From the NCBI RefSeq assembly GCF_030687295.1, contig NZ_CP117425.1, positions 6,266,001 to 6,330,000 of the forward strand: a stretch of 64,000 nucleotides of DNA. The letters are read 5' to 3'. This DNA comes from Pseudomonas beijingensis (lineage in GTDB: Bacteria > Pseudomonadota > Gammaproteobacteria > Pseudomonadales > Pseudomonadaceae). The position numbers were made by a program, and so were the translations under genes. Shown one piece after another: positions 1 through 8,007 of the stretch (position 1 is the stretch's first letter; every line of letters starts with the position of its first letter). Below the pieces are notes generated by a model. It saw only the letters and a program-made list of their open reading frames with translations. It did not search any database and was not told the origin of the DNA.

Positions 1-977
1 TCGAAGCCTTGATCGGGATTGGGCCAACAATCCCCTGCAACAACAATCGCGTCGTCGCTTTCTCTCAGCGCCATCGCATTCGCGTTCGCATAATGAAGAT
101 TCGGAACGGTCACAACGCCGACGCCGCCATTGAAACTGGTATCGAAACGTCCCGTTGCATCCAGACGCGCCACATAAATACTGGAAGCCAGAGTGTTTTG
201 GAAAAAATCCCCGAAAACTAACACCTTGCCATCTGATTGAAGGGCAACACCTTTGACACTGGTAGCGACACGGGGCACACCTGGAAACTCGATGACCACG
301 GATCCAGTCTCATTAAACGTTTCGTCAGTAGAGCCATCCGGGTTAAGACGAAGCACCACCCAGTGCGATAGGTCGTCGGAGCCGCTATTGACCACATTGC
401 GCAGAATGATCTTTCCATCCGGCTGCTCAACCGCAGAAGAGCCATTATTGCCTGAAGATCGCGGAGCCTGTGCGGAGGGTTCTCGGTCCCGCCAACTAAA
501 CGTCAGCGGCCCATCTTCCATACCTCCACTCTTTGGCTCAAGACGAAACGGAAGCCAGCGCACACCGTCCTCGCCAAAGAGTGTATTCAGCCGCCCATCT
601 TCCAAGAACCGCACGACATAAATGCCGGAATCACCGAACGATGCATATCCGCCCATCACCAGCCATCCACCATCGCTCAGGCCGCAGATGTCGACGATCT
701 CGTCCACATATGTATTTTCTTTGGAGAATTCCACCACGCCCGTCCCGGCTCCACCAAACTCCCTATCGATCGACCCATCCTCGTTCACTTTAGACAGTCC
801 GAAAGCGCCGGGTTTTTCCGGTATGAGCACGGTGATCAGTAGCTTGTTTTCAGCTAGCGGCAGCATGGCTAACGTGCGGTAGCCTCCTAATTCGCGGGTG
901 GGCAGCGTCAGCACCCCACCTTCGGCAAAGGTGGGGTCGAGCGTTCCAGCTTGAACGGCGCTTGATGCATAGGCCAT
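1..977 (-). CDS. Delta-60 repeat (beta-propeller-like) protein, N-terminal part, runs off left edge
   Basis: The frame is open from an ATG at 977 to base 1 (325 codons) with no stop, so only the N-terminal part is present. A GGAG ribosome-binding motif lies about 8 nt upstream of the ATG. The protein carries repeated motifs of the form LDPTFAEGGVL, IDREFGGAGTGVV, LNTLFGEDGV, TDETFNETGSVV and FDTSFNGGVGVV, spaced roughly 50-70 residues apart and each followed by strands such as 'QPDGKIIL' and 'QSDGKVLVFG'. This is the delta-60 repeat pattern found in large bacterial proteins that probably fold as beta-propellers; their role is usually unknown. There is no clear signal peptide. It lies outside the T6SS locus. 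Confidence 0.75.
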   Translation of the reverse strand, partial: MAYASSAVQAGTLDPTFAEGGVLTLPTRELGGYRTLAMLPLAENKLLITVLIPEKPGAFGLSKVNEDGSIDREFGGAGTGVVEFSKENTYVDEIVDICGLSDGGWLVMGGYASFGDSGIYVVRFLEDGRLNTLFGEDGVRWLPFRLEPKSGGMEDGPLTFSWRDREPSAQAPRSSGNNGSSAVEQPDGKIILRNVVNSGSDDLSHWVVLRLNPDGSTDETFNETGSVVIEFPGVPRVATSVKGVALQSDGKVLVFGDFFQNTLASSIYVARLDATGRFDTSFNGGVGVVTVPNLHYANANAMALRESDDAIVVAGDCWPNPDQGF

Positions 978-1118
978 GATCGTTACTCCATCAAGGTGTA
1001 TGAAACCACGCTGGCTTCATCATCAATGGAGCGCCCAAACACCGGTCCACACACCTGTCAGGGTTGACAGAGCCATGATCCCTGGCGGCCAAATCATTGG
1101 CCTTTCAGGCCAAACCAA

Positions 1119-1502
1119 TCAAGCCTTGGGCTTGGCCTTCTTCGGCTTCAAGTACTTGGTCAGCCCCTGGAACCAGATCACCAGCGCCGGGTTGCCCTTG
1201 ATCTGGATCGACTTGTCCTGAATCCCTGTCATGAACGCCAACTGCTTGTTCTTGGCCTGCATCGTGGCGAAGCCATAGGCCGCGTCCTTGAAGGCGATGG
1301 CGAACGCAGGCTCTGGGTAGATGCCCGACTGACTGGTGATGCGCTGGTTTTTCACGGTGAAATGCCGGGCGACCTTACCGTCCAGGGTTTGTAGCTGGAA
1401 AACCAACTCCTTGTCGCCCAACTGCTGCTGGAACGCCGGATTGGTCCGGCTGGCCTTGCCCATCAACAACCCCAGCATCCACAGCAGAAAACGAAATTTC
1501 AT
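1119..1502 (-). CDS. Small SCP2-like hypothetical protein
   Basis: 127 residues from the ATG at 1502, preferred over an upstream ATG at 1529 because it starts directly with a hydrophobic segment (MKFRFLLWMLGLLM). The C-terminal half (around GFATMQAKNKQLAFM and IQIKGNPALVIWF) resembles the end of SCP2 sterol-carrier-like domains, where a lipid-binding sheet ends in a 'gki.i.Gn..l...f' strand-helix. Similar short proteins are widespread in Pseudomonas, usually annotated as hypothetical or, probably wrongly, as helicase. It stands alone, with 141 bases of unremarkable sequence between it and the delta-60 gene. The SCP2 assignment is by eye from motif spacing. Confidence 0.55.
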   Translation of the reverse strand: MKFRFLLWMLGLLMGKASRTNPAFQQQLGDKELVFQLQTLDGKVARHFTVKNQRITSQSGIYPEPAFAIAFKDAAYGFATMQAKNKQLAFMTGIQDKSIQIKGNPALVIWFQGLTKYLKPKKAKPKA

Positions 1503-1635
1503 GGGCACAGCCTCGTGAGAAAAGATCAATGGCTGGCAGTTTAGCGATTCTTCGGCGCAACGCCATCATCGTATCGATTTGTCGGAAGATAAGCTGGTTT
1601 TCGCGAAAGATGACTGCCAAGTCACGAAACCAAAA

Positions 1636-1709
1636 ATCAAAAGATCGCAGCCTACGGCAGCTCCTACATCGATTTCCGTAGGAGCTGCCGAAGGCTGCGA
1701 TCTTTTGAT
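1636..1709. repeat. Long perfect inverted repeat (REP-like)
   Basis: Two 32-base arms (1636-1667 and 1678-1709) that are almost exact reverse complements around a 10-base loop. They contain the 'GGAGCTGCCGAAGGCTGCGATC' type of core seen between genes in fluorescent pseudomonads. The right arm is followed by a T-run at 1710-1715, so it could also act as a terminator for rightward transcription. No gene lies on either side within 100 bases. Confidence 0.7.
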
Positions 1710-1872
1710 CTTTTTTACCTTCCTGCTCCTCGGACATTTCCTTCAATACGCCGGGCTGTTCATGAACTAGGCAGCGCTTTCGAGCGCCGCTAACCTCTGT
1801 TCGTCATCGCAAAAAACGGTGACACGGACGTGCAAGTCCGATCTAGGAACGTATTCGTTATGGCTATTCGCT

Positions 1873-2032
1873 GAGCATTTTTTTATGCTCGCCGACTGTT
1901 ATGGCGGCTGCGCGTGGGAGACCTTCGGGTCTGCCGGGCTCCTGGACCGGTCTTGCACACCTACGTACAGCTGCCACCCATTTTTCGACGTGCAATCGGA
2001 GGGTGCCGGCTCCACTTCCAGGAAGCTTCATT
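1873..2032 (+). promoter_or_regulatory. Candidate structured leader upstream of the DUF6124 gene
   Basis: Several stems can be drawn by eye: GAGCAT/ATGCTC (1873-1890), GGCGGCTG at 1903-1910 with CAGCTGCC at 1968-1975 (one G-U), AGACC-TTCG-GGTCT (1919-1932) and CCGG/CCGG (1934-1950). An alternative CACCC/GGGTG pairing links about 1975 to 2003. The stretch from 1901 is also open in frame with the DUF6124 start at 2033 and has an ATG at 1901, so it could encode an N-terminal extension instead. A multi-stem element ahead of a small Pseudomonas gene suggests a cis-regulatory RNA. The RNA function is inference. Confidence 0.45.
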
Positions 2033-2417
2033 ATGTTCAAGGCAACTCCGAATCCCCCGCAAAGCGGTCACAAATCCCGCCTCCAAGCGCAGGAAGAAAA
2101 AAAGCTCGATGACGCCGCCACCCGCGCCCTCGACTATTACCTCAAGCCCAAGCCTGCCTCACCGCCCGAACCCGACAAAAACCAACTCTTCATCGTCTCG
2201 CCCCACATCGACACCGAAACCCTGCTCGCCAACGCCTCCGAAGACCTGCTCTCCATCAGCACCATCGCCGCCGACCTGGCCGACGACGTGGGACGACTCA
2301 CGCCGCTGTGTCGCCCTGGCAATCAGCCGTATGGCCGATGGGGTGCAGTTGTTGGTTGAGCGGGCGTTGGATCATTTGGAAACCAAGGAGATGGCGGCGC
2401 CTGGGACCGAGGGGTAG
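2033..2417 (+). pseudogene. DUF6124-family small protein, single-base frameshift
   Basis: The frame from ATG 2033 begins MFKATPNPPQ and matches the Pseudomonas DUF6124 pattern (short Pro-rich start, then 'VSPHIDTETLLANASEDLLS'). After ...ADDVG it runs into an unrelated short tail ending at 2359. The expected continuation (DSRRCVALAISRMADGV, then LVERALDHLE) is found in the +1 frame and ends at 2417. Reading GTGGGCGAC instead of GTGGGACGAC near 2288-2297 restores one 127-residue frame, so one extra base, probably the A at 2293, breaks it. Function of the family is unknown. The break may be real or a sequencing error. Confidence 0.7.
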
Positions 2418-2447
2418 CACTTTGCTTTGATGCAAGCTGAGCTGACG

Positions 2448-2682
2448 CCATCGCGAGCAAGCTCGCTCCCACAGGGGAAGTGGGTGTTGTCGCGGATATA
2501 GCAGTCGACACAAAACAACTGTGGGAGCGAGCTTGCTCGCGATGGCGGTGTATCAGGCACTATCGATGCAAGCTGATACGGCCCCATCGCGAGCAAGCTC
2601 GCTCCCACAGTTGGATCGGGGTACAGCCGGGAGAGATAGGCCGGCTGTAAGGCCGCCTTCGCGAGCAAGCCCGCTCCCACAG
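2448..2682. repeat. REP/REPIN array, four copies
   Basis: Four copies of the 27-base element CCATCGCGAGCAAGCTCGCTCCCACAG (with small variations): 2448-2474, 2519-2545 (inverted), 2584-2610 and 2656-2682. The first two face each other about 45 bases apart, which is the REPIN arrangement described for P. fluorescens (Bertels and Rainey). Each copy has an internal palindrome GCGAGCAAGCTCGC. No gene is visible here. Confidence 0.85.
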
Positions 2683-2770
2683 GAGGAACGCGGTCTGATC
2701 AAGAACCAGGTCGGCTATCAGGCCGCCTCGCGGTGGACGTTGATCTCGGACGCCCCGTTAACCACGATGG

Positions 2771-2998
2771 CCGAACGCAGGCATTGTGGAGTGGGCATCC
2801 CGGCATGGATGCCGGGATAGCCGCGCTGGGCCATGGATGGCCCTTCGCGGCGGGCCCACGGAGCAATGCCTGCGTTCGGGCATGCCGAGCCTAGGCGAGG
2901 CACCGAGTGGTGGGGCAAGCCTTTTTTGCTTACTTTTTTTGGCGTCTGAAAAAAAGTGAGCCGCCGTAAGGGCGGAACCCTAAGTAGCCGTTACCGCA
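2771..2998. repeat. Nested palindromic intergenic element
   Basis: Outer arms CCGAACGCAGGCATTG (2771-2786) and CAATGCCTGCGTTCGG (2864-2879) are perfect reverse complements. They enclose two further hairpins, ATCCCGGCATGGATGCCGGGAT (about 2797-2818) and GGGCCATGGATGGCCC (about 2828-2843). The following 120 bases contain A- and T-runs flanking GGCGTCTG and a GCCGCC/GGCGG pair. No coding frame of note is present. The architecture suggests a non-autonomous repeat such as those catalogued in P. fluorescens genomes; the exact class cannot be named from sequence alone. Confidence 0.6.
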
Positions 2999-3047
2999 GC
3001 AATGGATATGTACCCGGTCAACAAAATCCTGGCCGGCTGTCAGGCCG

Positions 3048-3281
3048 CCATCGCGAGCAAGCTCGCTCCCACAGTTGGATTGGGGCACAACCGGAGAGAC
3101 AGGTCGGCTGTCAGGCCGCCTCGCGAGCAAGCTTTGCTCCCACAGGCGGATTGGGGATTGGAGCAGATATTTCAGCCAGCACAAAACAACTGTGGGAGCG
3201 AGCTTGCTCGCGATGGCGGTGAGTCAGTCGACATTAATGCCAACTGAACCGACGCTATCGCGAGCAAGCTCGCTCCCACAG
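3048..3281. repeat. REP/REPIN array, four copies
   Basis: Copies at 3048-3074, 3119-3144 (variant GCAAGCTTTGCTCC), 3190-3216 (inverted) and 3255-3281. The last two face each other as a REPIN. The array lies directly downstream of tagQ, between the T6SS locus and the left flank. Confidence 0.85.
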
Positions 3282-3292
3282 GTTTTGTGCAC

Positions 3293-3317
3293 TGATCACT
3301 CCCCGAGGGAATGATCA
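3293..3317 (-). terminator. Hairpin downstream of tagQ
   Basis: TGATCACTCCC / GGGAATGATCA form an 11-bp stem (one G-U or mismatch) with a 3-base loop, 16 bases past the tagQ stop on the minus strand. There is no U-tract after it, so a Rho-independent role is uncertain; it could instead protect the 3' end of the tag transcript. Confidence 0.35.
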
Positions 3318-3332
3318 GCCGCAATCACTCAA

Positions 3333-4274
3333 TCAAACATTCGGGCAAGGAACCGGTGCCCAGTCGCCCAGGTCCGGGTTCTTGCACATGCTGTTGACCT
3401 GAGAGGTACCAGCGCTGGCAACCTGCTTGCTTTCATCCTGCTTGGCCTTGGCGGTCTGCAGGGTTTTCTCGGTGGTTACCGCTTCTTTCGGAACAGTCGG
3501 CAGGTCTTTCTTCTTCGCCGGTTGTACGTTCTTGTTCTTTTTCTTGGTGTTGGTCTGAGCCACAACCGGCGTGGTTTCAGCAGTAGCCACGGTCACCACA
3601 TCAGTACGCTGCACACCCACTTGCTGCAGGTCTTTCTCGTAAGCCTGGGTGTAGTTGTTCAGGTCTTCGGAAGCCTTGCCGTTGACCGCAACAATCAGGT
3701 CGTTCGACTCTTTCAGGCCAGCGACGATTTCCGCCAGGCGCTTGCGGCCTTCGGTGTCGTTGACGGTCTTGGCCTTGCGGTCGGCAACCAGTTTGCTGAA
3801 CGCGTTCTGGTAGCACTGCTGCGACGTCTTGGCGTAGGCAGTGCTGCGGTCGATGTCGGAGACACTTTTGTTGACGTCAGCGGCGTAGGACGCGATGCGT
3901 TGGTTGTCATCGGCGATCTGCTTCTGGCGCTCGGTGTAGTAACCGGCGGCACCACCGGCCAGGGCGCCGCCCGCGGCACCGATGGCGGCGTTACGGCCAC
4001 GGTCTTCCTTATCGGCGGTCAAGACGCCCAGCAATGCACCGCCGACCGCACCAACGGCCGCACCGGTGACAACCGACTTGGTCATGTTGCCTTCGGTGGA
4101 GCGCAAGTGCTGCACCGGCTCGTAGCAGTTCGGGTAGTACTCGACCTTGGTGCTCGAAGCAACCTTGGAGGTCGGCGACGTGGCACAGCCGGTCAGTACG
4201 GTGCTGAAGCCGACAGCGACCATCAGCAAGTGACGCTTGGAAACCGAAGCAAATGGTTTACGGGAGAAAAGCAT
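3333..4274 (-). CDS. tagQ: TagQ-like outer-membrane lipoprotein of T6SS post-translational control
   Basis: 313 residues. An N-terminal signal sequence ends in the lipobox LTGC (Cys at about residue 29). A glycine-zipper hydrophobic stretch follows at about residues 65-110 (GAAVGAVGGALLG, then GAAGGALAGGAAG), then a helical, Lys/Gln-rich domain. This matches P. aeruginosa TagQ (PA0070), an outer-membrane lipoprotein that anchors TagR in the periplasm upstream of the PpkA kinase. Position agrees: it is the last gene of the tagQRST-ppkA-pppA-tagF order. The gap to tagR is 85 nt, so it is probably in the same transcript; a weak GAGAA motif precedes the ATG. Lys-rich tail KKKNKN is atypical but not diagnostic. 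Confidence 0.85.
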   Translation of the reverse strand: MLFSRKPFASVSKRHLLMVAVGFSTVLTGCATSPTSKVASSTKVEYYPNCYEPVQHLRSTEGNMTKSVVTGAAVGAVGGALLGVLTADKEDRGRNAAIGAAGGALAGGAAGYYTERQKQIADDNQRIASYAADVNKSVSDIDRSTAYAKTSQQCYQNAFSKLVADRKAKTVNDTEGRKRLAEIVAGLKESNDLIVAVNGKASEDLNNYTQAYEKDLQQVGVQRTDVVTVATAETTPVVAQTNTKKKNKNVQPAKKKDLPTVPKEAVTTEKTLQTAKAKQDESKQVASAGTSQVNSMCKNPDLGDWAPVPCPNV

Positions 4275-4359
4275 AGTTGTGTTCTCGTTTAAGTATTGAC
4301 CCGCTCAGCGCGGCGCTATCGCCGCCTGAGTCCCTTCCAAGCTCGCTGACAACGAACGC

Positions 4360-6102
4360 TCAAGACCGCTGAGCGTTCGATGCGAGCAATTCCTTCAATA
4401 TCGCCGCCGGGTCGGCTCGTTTTTGCTGACGATAATCCCCGACATGACGAACGAATAACGTTGCACGCGCCACCAGGCTCTTGCCCAGTACCGGTTTGCG
4501 CTCAAGCTCTTCCTTGATGCGCTGGAACTGCGCCTGGATCACGGCATCGGTGTAGCGCGTGCCGGTCGCCAGGTTGTCGATGTAGATCGCCACCGCGCCA
4601 TCCAGCGCACTGCGGCCATTGTCGATGGCCGTGGCGAACAGCGTGGCGCTGGCCTCGTCCTTGGCGTCCAGCGCGGCTTGCCGGCTGTTCTGCAGATTGG
4701 TCAGGCGAATGTTGTAGTTGTTGACGGTCTCGGCCACCAGGGCCGACGACTGGATCAGGTTGCCCGCCGCTTCCTCGCGCTGCTGGGCGATGAGCGAGAC
4801 GTTGCGCTTGAGCTCTTCGTTGACCAGCCCCAGTTCCGCTTGCAGGCGCGGATCGACGCTGGCGGCGATGATGCTGTCCAGGCGTTTGGTCGGGTCGTCG
4901 GCGTCATCGATGGCGTCAGTCAGCGACGCGAGCCGGCCTTCTTTCTGCCATTGGGCGAACAATTCCTTGTAGCGCGAACGCGGCGCCGACAAGGCCCCGA
5001 CGGCCACGCGAAAACCGGTGGTTTCGTTGCTTTGCTCGGTGCCATCGGCGGCGAACAACGGGTATTCGCGGCGCATGCCGGTGAACAACGTACCCTCGCC
5101 TTCCAGGTAGTTGCCGCCCTTGACCACGAAGCCGCCATAGGCGCCCTGGCGGCGACCGGCGTGCACCAACTGGAAGGATTCCTGGACCATCTCGGCAGCG
5201 TTGCCCACCACATCGAACAAACCGATAGGGTTCGGCAGCTTGGTGCCGATGGGCATCAGCCGCGCCGCCTGTCCGGTGCCACCGGCGACCTGGTTGAACA
5301 CCGCCCAGTCGGCCAGCGGCCCGTCGCTTTCACTGCCTTCCAGGCGTCGTGGGAACAGACGTCCTTCCAGGTCCTGGCGGCTCACGGCCTGGCCGCCACG
5401 GGCGGCGAATTCCCATTCGACTTCCGTCGGCAAGCGCACGAAACCCAGTCCGCCGTCTTCGGCGGAGGTGCCGCGACCGCTCACCGGCAGCAGGTCCTTG
5501 TGGTATTTCATCAGCCAGGCGCTGTACACCGCCGAGAAGCGCTCGGCCTCGAACTTCGACAGTTTCACCTTGGGCAAACGCCCCGCCACGCCTTGGGGCA
5601 GATCGGCTTGCAGGGTTTCACAGGCCGGCGCTGGCTCACCGCTGGCCAACGATTGCGCCTGGGCCATGACCTGGGCGTATTGCCGGGCCGTGACCTCGTA
5701 CTTGCCGATGAAGTACAGCATCGGCTTGAGCGGCGTCTTGGCGTCGGTCTTGGGCATCAACGGCGTGATGGTCTTGTTCCAGTCCTTGGGCAGGTCCTTG
5801 AGGGTGAACTGGCCGTTGATGAAGTCGCGCCGGTAGCCGGAAATGAACGATTGTTGATAGCCCGCCTCGCCTTCGCTGAACGGGTAACCGAGGCTGATCT
5901 CACGGTCGTCCAAGGTGCCCTGGGCGAGGATGTAGACGTAGCGGAACACCATCTGGCCTTCGCACGGCAGCGGCAGGCTGACGTCGTCGGGCAGCGGCTT
6001 GGGGTTGTCCAGCTTGTCCGTGCCTTCATCGGCATGCACTAGGCCAACCATGCCCATACTGGCCAGGCTCAGCGCCACGGCGGCGCCCAATAATTTATAC
6101 AT
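4360..6102 (-). CDS. tagR: TagR, periplasmic formylglycine-generating-enzyme-like activator of PpkA
   Basis: 580 residues from the ATG at 6102, chosen over upstream starts because it begins a good signal peptide (MYKLLGAAVALSLASMGMVG, cleavage after VHA). The FGE/SUMF1-like fold is visible from about residue 120 to 390: GKYEVTARQYAQVM, LPTEVEWEFAARGG, IGLFDVVGNAAEMV, KGGNYLEG and TGFRVAVG. The C-terminal 170 residues look helical. In P. aeruginosa TagR (PA0071) acts in the periplasm to promote PpkA activation and Fha1 phosphorylation; it is not thought to make formylglycine. Its start overlaps the end of tagS by 8 nt, so translation is probably coupled. Confidence 0.88.
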   Translation of the reverse strand: MYKLLGAAVALSLASMGMVGLVHADEGTDKLDNPKPLPDDVSLPLPCEGQMVFRYVYILAQGTLDDREISLGYPFSEGEAGYQQSFISGYRRDFINGQFTLKDLPKDWNKTITPLMPKTDAKTPLKPMLYFIGKYEVTARQYAQVMAQAQSLASGEPAPACETLQADLPQGVAGRLPKVKLSKFEAERFSAVYSAWLMKYHKDLLPVSGRGTSAEDGGLGFVRLPTEVEWEFAARGGQAVSRQDLEGRLFPRRLEGSESDGPLADWAVFNQVAGGTGQAARLMPIGTKLPNPIGLFDVVGNAAEMVQESFQLVHAGRRQGAYGGFVVKGGNYLEGEGTLFTGMRREYPLFAADGTEQSNETTGFRVAVGALSAPRSRYKELFAQWQKEGRLASLTDAIDDADDPTKRLDSIIAASVDPRLQAELGLVNEELKRNVSLIAQQREEAAGNLIQSSALVAETVNNYNIRLTNLQNSRQAALDAKDEASATLFATAIDNGRSALDGAVAIYIDNLATGTRYTDAVIQAQFQRIKEELERKPVLGKSLVARATLFVRHVGDYRQQKRADPAAILKELLASNAQRS

Positions 6103-7291
6103 CGCGAATTCCTTCACACGCCTGGATGCGCGCCACCCGCCAGCCGCCGCAAGCCGCCGCGACGGCGCTGACGCCGAGCACGGCCACCAGGGCCAAGGTG
6201 TAGTGACGCACCAACAGATGACTGGCGTATTCGCCGGGCATCTGTGCAAATAAATAATTCAGGCCCGACTGCGCCAGGCCATACAGGCCGGCACTCAACA
6301 GGGCCGCAAACGTGGCGCTGTAGAGTGCCTGCAACACCACGAACAGCAACAGCGCCGCGGTGGAAACCCCCAGCAGGCGCAACACCGACAGCTCCCGGCG
6401 CTTGCGCTCGACCGCCGCCAGGGCCCCGGCGAAGATCGCCGCGAACGCGCCGGCCAGCGCCAACCCGGCAATAATCCAGAACACGATCGACAGATTGCGG
6501 CTCAGCGATTGCACTTGTGCGATGGTCTGGGCCTGGGTCGATACCAGCAGGTTCTGCCCGGCGAAATACTGTCGCAGCGGCTCGACATCGCCGAGGCTGC
6601 GGGCATACAAACGAAACGCCGGGTAGACCCGTTGCCCGCTCACACCCACCGCATCCCCCGGCCAACCGAACGCGGGCACGGCACGGCCGTCACGGTAATC
6701 CTCAGCCGCCTCCAGCAACGCCAACGGTGCAAACAGACCGTCCCGGGCGAAGGCTTCCAAGGGCAGCACGTGCAGCACCTGCACACGGGTGCGCTGCGCC
6801 TCGCTGCGACCGGCCACCTGCCGGCCGAAACTGGCCTGCAACCAATCGCCAGCCTTGGCGCCGAGCTTTTCAGCGGCGGTCTGGCTGAGCACCACTTGAT
6901 CCAAGCCTTGCGGCACCGGCAAATGTTCGAACAAGGGATCGTTGGCGGCGGTGGGAATCATCTCGACCGTGACGGCCGAAGCATCGCTGCTCAAATCCGC
7001 CGTCGCGGCGATCTGCCGGGTGCGCGGCAAGGCAAAGGCCACGTCGCCGCGCTGACTTAATTGGTCGATGAATTCGGCACTGAAGCGACCGCCGCCCAAG
7101 GGGATGATTTCCCGGGTGGCCGGATCGTTCTGCAAGCGCTCGGTCAGGCTGCTGACCAGGCCGAACTTCAGGCCGAACAGCACCAGCAACGGCGCCACCA
7201 CCGCCACCAAGGCCAGCACCGAGCAAGCCGACAGCCAGGCATCGTTGCGGTAATCCTGCCAGGCCAGGGAAGCCACCAGCGCGCCGCGCAT
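6095..7291 (-). CDS. tagS: TagS, ABC transporter permease (FtsX/MacB type)
   Basis: 398 residues from the ATG at 7291, whose ATGA overlaps the tagT stop. One membrane segment lies near residues 20-45, a large periplasmic domain occupies about 45-265, then three membrane segments follow (around IVFWIIAGLALAGAF, the stretch after ELSVLRLLG, and LALVAVLGVSAVAAA). The ERKRRELSVLRLLGVS loop is typical of FtsX-like permeases. With TagT it forms the inner-membrane TagST complex that, in P. aeruginosa, transmits an outside attack signal to PpkA. The N-terminal MRGALVASLAWQDYRND is typical of this family. Confidence 0.87.
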   Translation of the reverse strand: MRGALVASLAWQDYRNDAWLSACSVLALVAVVAPLLVLFGLKFGLVSSLTERLQNDPATREIIPLGGGRFSAEFIDQLSQRGDVAFALPRTRQIAATADLSSDASAVTVEMIPTAANDPLFEHLPVPQGLDQVVLSQTAAEKLGAKAGDWLQASFGRQVAGRSEAQRTRVQVLHVLPLEAFARDGLFAPLALLEAAEDYRDGRAVPAFGWPGDAVGVSGQRVYPAFRLYARSLGDVEPLRQYFAGQNLLVSTQAQTIAQVQSLSRNLSIVFWIIAGLALAGAFAAIFAGALAAVERKRRELSVLRLLGVSTAALLLFVVLQALYSATFAALLSAGLYGLAQSGLNYLFAQMPGEYASHLLVRHYTLALVAVLGVSAVAAACGGWRVARIQACEGIRDV

Positions 7292-8007
7292 CAGCAAGCC
7301 TCCCCGAGCGTAGCGGTGACGCCACCGTCGACATCGCGACGGCAACTGATGCGCCGCACCTGCAAACCGCTGGCGCGGGCCAGCGCTTCGTCGTGGGTGG
7401 CAACCACACAGCAGACGCCGTGCTCGCGGGCCTGGGCCACCAGCAACTGCATGACGCGCTCGGCGTTCAGCGGGTCGAGGGCGGCGGTCGGTTCATCGGC
7501 CAGCAGCAGGCGCGGCCCATGGGCCAACGCCCGGGCACAACTGACCCGCTGGCGCTGGCCGACGGATAAGTCCGCCGGTTTCTTGTCCAGTTGATCGGCA
7601 ATGTCCAACTGCCCAGCCAGGCGCGTCACGCTTGCGTCATCCTTCAAGCCCAGCAATTTGCGCGACAACGCGATGTTGCCGCGCACATCCAGGAAGCCCA
7701 ACAGGCCGCCGGTTTGCAGAACATAACCCAGGTAACGGCTGCGCAGCTCGGCCAAGGTGCCCTGTTGCGACGCACGCCACAATTTGGCGATGTCCAGCGG
7801 CTTGTCGGCCGGCGTGAAGTCGAATTGCCCGGCCTGATCCGGCGCCAACACCAGCGCCAGCAGGTCCAGCAAGGTGCTCTTGCCACAGCCGCTGGGGCCG
7901 ACCACCGCCAACTGTTCACCGCCGCGCAAATGCAGCCGTGGAATCACCAGGCTGTAGCGTTGGCTGCCGGCGCCCCGGCTTTTGTGCACGGCGTTCAGGG
8001 TCAGCAT
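7291..8007 (-). CDS. tagT: TagT, ABC transporter ATP-binding protein
   Basis: 238 residues from the ATG at 8007, which overlaps the ppkA TGA as ATGA; a GTG at 8010 is an alternative. All ABC ATPase motifs are present: Walker A GPSGCGKST (37-45), a Q-loop region (YVLQTGG), signature LSVGQRQR, Walker B LLLADEPTAALD and the H-loop ATHD. It is the partner of the adjacent permease TagS. The P. aeruginosa homologue (PA0073) has ATPase activity and is needed for PpkA-dependent firing of the H1-T6SS. Confidence 0.9.
   Translation of the reverse strand: MLTLNAVHKSRGAGSQRYSLVIPRLHLRGGEQLAVVGPSGCGKSTLLDLLALVLAPDQAGQFDFTPADKPLDIAKLWRASQQGTLAELRSRYLGYVLQTGGLLGFLDVRGNIALSRKLLGLKDDASVTRLAGQLDIADQLDKKPADLSVGQRQRVSCARALAHGPRLLLADEPTAALDPLNAERVMQLLVAQAREHGVCCVVATHDEALARASGLQVRRISCRRDVDGGVTATLGEAC

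Noticed and set aside
978..1118. Gap between the first two genes checked for a tRNA or small RNA
   Set aside because: A short inverted segment (AGGCCAAACC/TTGGCC) is present but too weak to support an RNA gene or terminator.
2448..3281. Regularly spaced repeats resembling a CRISPR array
   Set aside because: The repeats occur in both orientations, are internally palindromic and have irregular spacing; they are REP elements, also scattered singly elsewhere in the window.
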